DNA of 7,276 nt. Source: a bacterium. GTDB lineage: Bacteria > Patescibacteria > Microgenomatia > Levybacterales > UBA12049. A program made the position numbers and the translations under genes. Within the stretch, counting starts at the first letter, position 1, and each line of letters opens with the position of its first letter. Of the stretch, positions 4,866 through 7,276 are shown one piece after another. Below the pieces are notes generated by a model. The model ran no database searches and was not told the DNA's origin. It saw only the letters and a list, made by a program, of their open reading frames with translations. The stretch spans positions 1 to 7,276 of the forward strand of contig JAKAEH010000040.1 of the NCBI GenBank assembly GCA_021825955.1, in the 5' to 3' direction.

Positions 4866-4870
4866 CACAA

Positions 4871-4911
4871 GTTCTTCAGACACGTGCCTTGACCACCTTG
4901 GCTAACTCAGC
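4871..4911 (-). pseudogene. Truncated tRNA-Phe, 5' half only
   Basis: These 41 nt match nt 1-41 of the intact tRNA-Phe at 39 positions: acceptor 5' strand, D-arm, and anticodon arm through GAA to the second base of the 3' stem strand. The differences are C3 to T (would pair as G-U) and T16 to G in the D-loop. Similarity stops exactly at tRNA nt 1 on one side and after nt 41 on the other. The 3' half is absent, so it cannot make a tRNA. A tRNA-type promoter ends 9 nt upstream, which suggests this was the original gene start. Confidence 0.85.
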
Positions 4912-4920
4912 GCAAGGTTC

Positions 4921-4949
4921 ATAATAACAAATTTGTGTTTAAAAATCAA
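4921..4949 (-). promoter_or_regulatory. Original tRNA-Phe promoter, now in front of the half gene
   Basis: On minus, TTGATT (4949-4944), a 17-nt spacer and TATTAT (4926-4921) give a predicted start near 4914, three bases before nt 1 of the half tRNA at 4911. It lies 10 nt after the ahcY stop. Transcription from here would run through the half tRNA, the HNH gene, tRNA-Phe and tRNA-Gly. Confidence 0.55.
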
Positions 4950-4959
4950 AGCCAGAGGT

Positions 4960-6234
<1,275 letters not shown>

Positions 6235-7167
6235 TTACAACTCTACCAAAGAACCATAATTTTGTCTATAGCGACTTTGGAACTGTTTTTTAGTGTAGTA
6301 GTATTCCTGCGTGCCAAAATGTTCAACGACGTAGGCTGAGGCTATGCAACCCATTTTTGCGCACATTTCCAAGTCATATCCCCTTGAAAGACCCGCCAAA
6401 AATCCTCCACGCCAGGCGTCTCCTGCCCCTGCGGTAGAGAAAACAGTTTTAACTTTTGCCGCCCTTACTTTGTGGATTTGACCTTTGGATTTTATCAAAA
6501 CCCCTTTTGCGCCAAGAGTAGTAATGATTACTTTGTCTTTTACAATTTCGTCCCATTTTTTTATCCTGTCTTTCATTACGTGTATTTCATAATCGTTGCC
6601 AACGATAAATTTTGCCTTTCTAACTCCTAACTCTAAATCTGCATTACTAACTTCGGTTAAAATGAAGCCGGGATCAAACATATATGGAACGTTCAATTTT
6701 ACTGCCTGCTTGATTAAATTAATTGAAGCTTTTGCTCCCTGCGGACCGACTAAAACTAAGTCATTTTTTTTGGCGACTTTATCCAAAACCAACTCTGAAT
6801 TTCTCAGTGAGGCGCCGTAATAAAATCCCCAAATTTGATTATTTGATTTATCGGTCATGGCAAAACCGGTTGCGGTGTGGCGTGTTTTATCTATTTTTAC
6901 TCCTTTTTGAACAATTCCCAGTTTTTTAAGCTCTTTTCTATATCCGTCAAAGTCTTTGCCTGCGAAAGAGTAAAGAAGATGGGAAGTGTGCAAAAGACTC
7001 ATGGCATAGCTGACGTTTCCGGCTGTTCCGCCTCTGTGTCTTGCAAAATTGGAAACAATGAAAGAAAGATTTACGTTTCGGATTTGATCCGGAAGAATAT
7101 GATCGCCGAAATTACCGGGAAAAGTCATAATGTAATCGTAGGCGATAGAGCCGGTAACAATAATCAC
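6235..7167 (-). CDS. PfkB-family carbohydrate/adenosine kinase
   Basis: A 310-aa ribokinase-fold kinase. The N-terminus 'VTGSIAYDYIM' carries the substrate-binding Asp11. The glycine pair of the first PfkB signature is in GGTAGN (46-51). The second signature is STAGAGDAWRGGFLAG (about 244-259) with the catalytic base Asp250 and the anion-hole GAGD; the usual leading Asp/Asn is Ser here. Phosphorylation of adenosine to AMP is the likely role because the next gene, 9 nt downstream, is ahcY, which releases adenosine. Ribose, fructose or other nucleosides cannot be excluded from sequence. The start is GTG at 7167: an in-frame stop lies at 7194-7192 with no ATG between, and the family N-terminus begins right there. 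A promoter ending at 7177 would make the mRNA almost leaderless. Confidence 0.88.
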   Translation of the reverse strand: MIIVTGSIAYDYIMTFPGNFGDHILPDQIRNVNLSFIVSNFARHRGGTAGNVSYAMSLLHTSHLLYSFAGKDFDGYRKELKKLGIVQKGVKIDKTRHTATGFAMTDKSNNQIWGFYYGASLRNSELVLDKVAKKNDLVLVGPQGAKASINLIKQAVKLNVPYMFDPGFILTEVSNADLELGVRKAKFIVGNDYEIHVMKDRIKKWDEIVKDKVIITTLGAKGVLIKSKGQIHKVRAAKVKTVFSTAGAGDAWRGGFLAGLSRGYDLEMCAKMGCIASAYVVEHFGTQEYYYTKKQFQSRYRQNYGSLVEL

Positions 7168-7176
7168 AAGGGATAT

Positions 7177-7205
7177 ATTATCTAAAATGAATTATGTTTT
7201 TGCAA
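7177..7205 (-). promoter_or_regulatory. Possible promoter of the kinase-ahcY operon
   Basis: On minus, TTGCAA (7205-7200), a 17-nt spacer and GATAAT (7182-7177) give a predicted start near 7170, three bases before the GTG start codon. The match is moderate (4/6 and 5/6). The alternative is read-through from tRNA-Val, whose 3' end is 46 nt upstream of the GTG. Confidence 0.42.
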
Positions 7206-7213
7206 GAGGACAG

Positions 7214-7276
7214 TGGACTCCAGAGGATTCGAACCTCTGACCTCCTCAGTGTAAATGAGGCGCTCTAACCAACTGA
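7214..7276 (-). tRNA. tRNA-Val (anticodon TAC), 5' end outside the window
   Basis: The visible 63 nt include part of the D-arm (GTTGGTTAGAGC), anticodon stem CCTCA/TGAGG around TTTACAC (anticodon TAC), T-stem AGAGG/CCTCT with loop TTCGAAT, the 3' acceptor strand GGAGTCC and discriminator A. The 5' acceptor strand lies beyond position 7276. CCA is not encoded. Confidence 0.93.

Larger units (their letters stand above)
4356..4870 (-). mobile_element. Putative 515-bp HNH unit inserted in tRNA-Phe
   Basis: The boundaries are inferred from the 41-nt direct repeat formed by the half tRNA (4871-4911) and the 5' part of the intact tRNA (4356-4396). Read on minus, the original gene breaks after tRNA nt 41, two bases into the 3' strand of the anticodon stem. 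Then follow the HNH gene and a fresh copy of tRNA nt 1-41, joined in register to the old 3' half. The unit encodes no integrase and is too compact for a typical integrative element. An endonuclease-driven homing insertion that carries its own repair copy of the target gene fits best. A tandem tRNA-Phe duplication with later loss of one 3' half is the main alternative. Confidence 0.6.

Noticed and set aside
4356..4911. Group I intron or split tRNA interpretation of the HNH locus
   Set aside because: The tRNA downstream is complete including its own 5' half, so no splicing is needed, and 515 bp mostly filled by the ORF leaves no room for a group I core.
4927..4936. Palindrome ACAAATTTGT as an operator
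   Set aside because: It lies in the promoter spacer of tRNA-Phe, but a 10-bp AT-rich palindrome is easily expected by chance and there is no second copy.

Overview
This 7.3 kb window looks like a chromosomal segment of a Candidate Phyla Radiation (Patescibacteria) genome, most likely of the Microgenomates group. The argument is by inference. One protein resembles the DUF5660 family, which I associate with Microgenomates. None of the four tRNA genes encodes its CCA end. Intergenic gaps are short, and most genes lack a Shine-Dalgarno site or appear leaderless. TGA is used as a stop (trigger factor), so this is not one of the recoded UGA=Gly lineages. Almost everything is on the minus strand; only one gene (3153-3659) is on plus.

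Layout, read right to left in the direction of transcription. A tRNA-Val(TAC) cut by the window edge is followed by a PfkB-family, adenosine-kinase-like kinase and S-adenosylhomocysteine hydrolase (ahcY), 9 nt apart. Together these would clear SAH and its adenosine product after SAM-dependent methylation. Next comes the most unusual locus: a tRNA promoter in front of only the 5' half of tRNA-Phe (4871-4911), then a small HNH endonuclease gene, then a complete tRNA-Phe(GAA) whose first 41 nt repeat that half gene, then tRNA-Gly(GCC) and a Nudix hydrolase. This reads as a 515-bp HNH unit inserted in the anticodon stem of tRNA-Phe, with the tRNA rebuilt by a 5' half carried on the unit.

A plus-strand gene of unknown function lies to the left, with a strong promoter positioned for leaderless transcription. 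Divergent from it are two tandem paralogous secreted or membrane-anchored lysozyme/glucosaminidase-like proteins. They are separated by a terminator-like hairpin that begins almost at the start site of a perfect consensus promoter. Then come tRNA-Leu(TAG), a trigger factor without a PPIase domain that starts 8 nt after the tRNA, and the DUF5660 protein.

The left edge holds a near-consensus promoter, a leader of about 137 nt with a nested hairpin and an intrinsic terminator, then a strong Shine-Dalgarno site and the first codons of a gene that leaves the window. This resembles a transcription-attenuation leader. No gene-free stretch exceeds about 190 bases.
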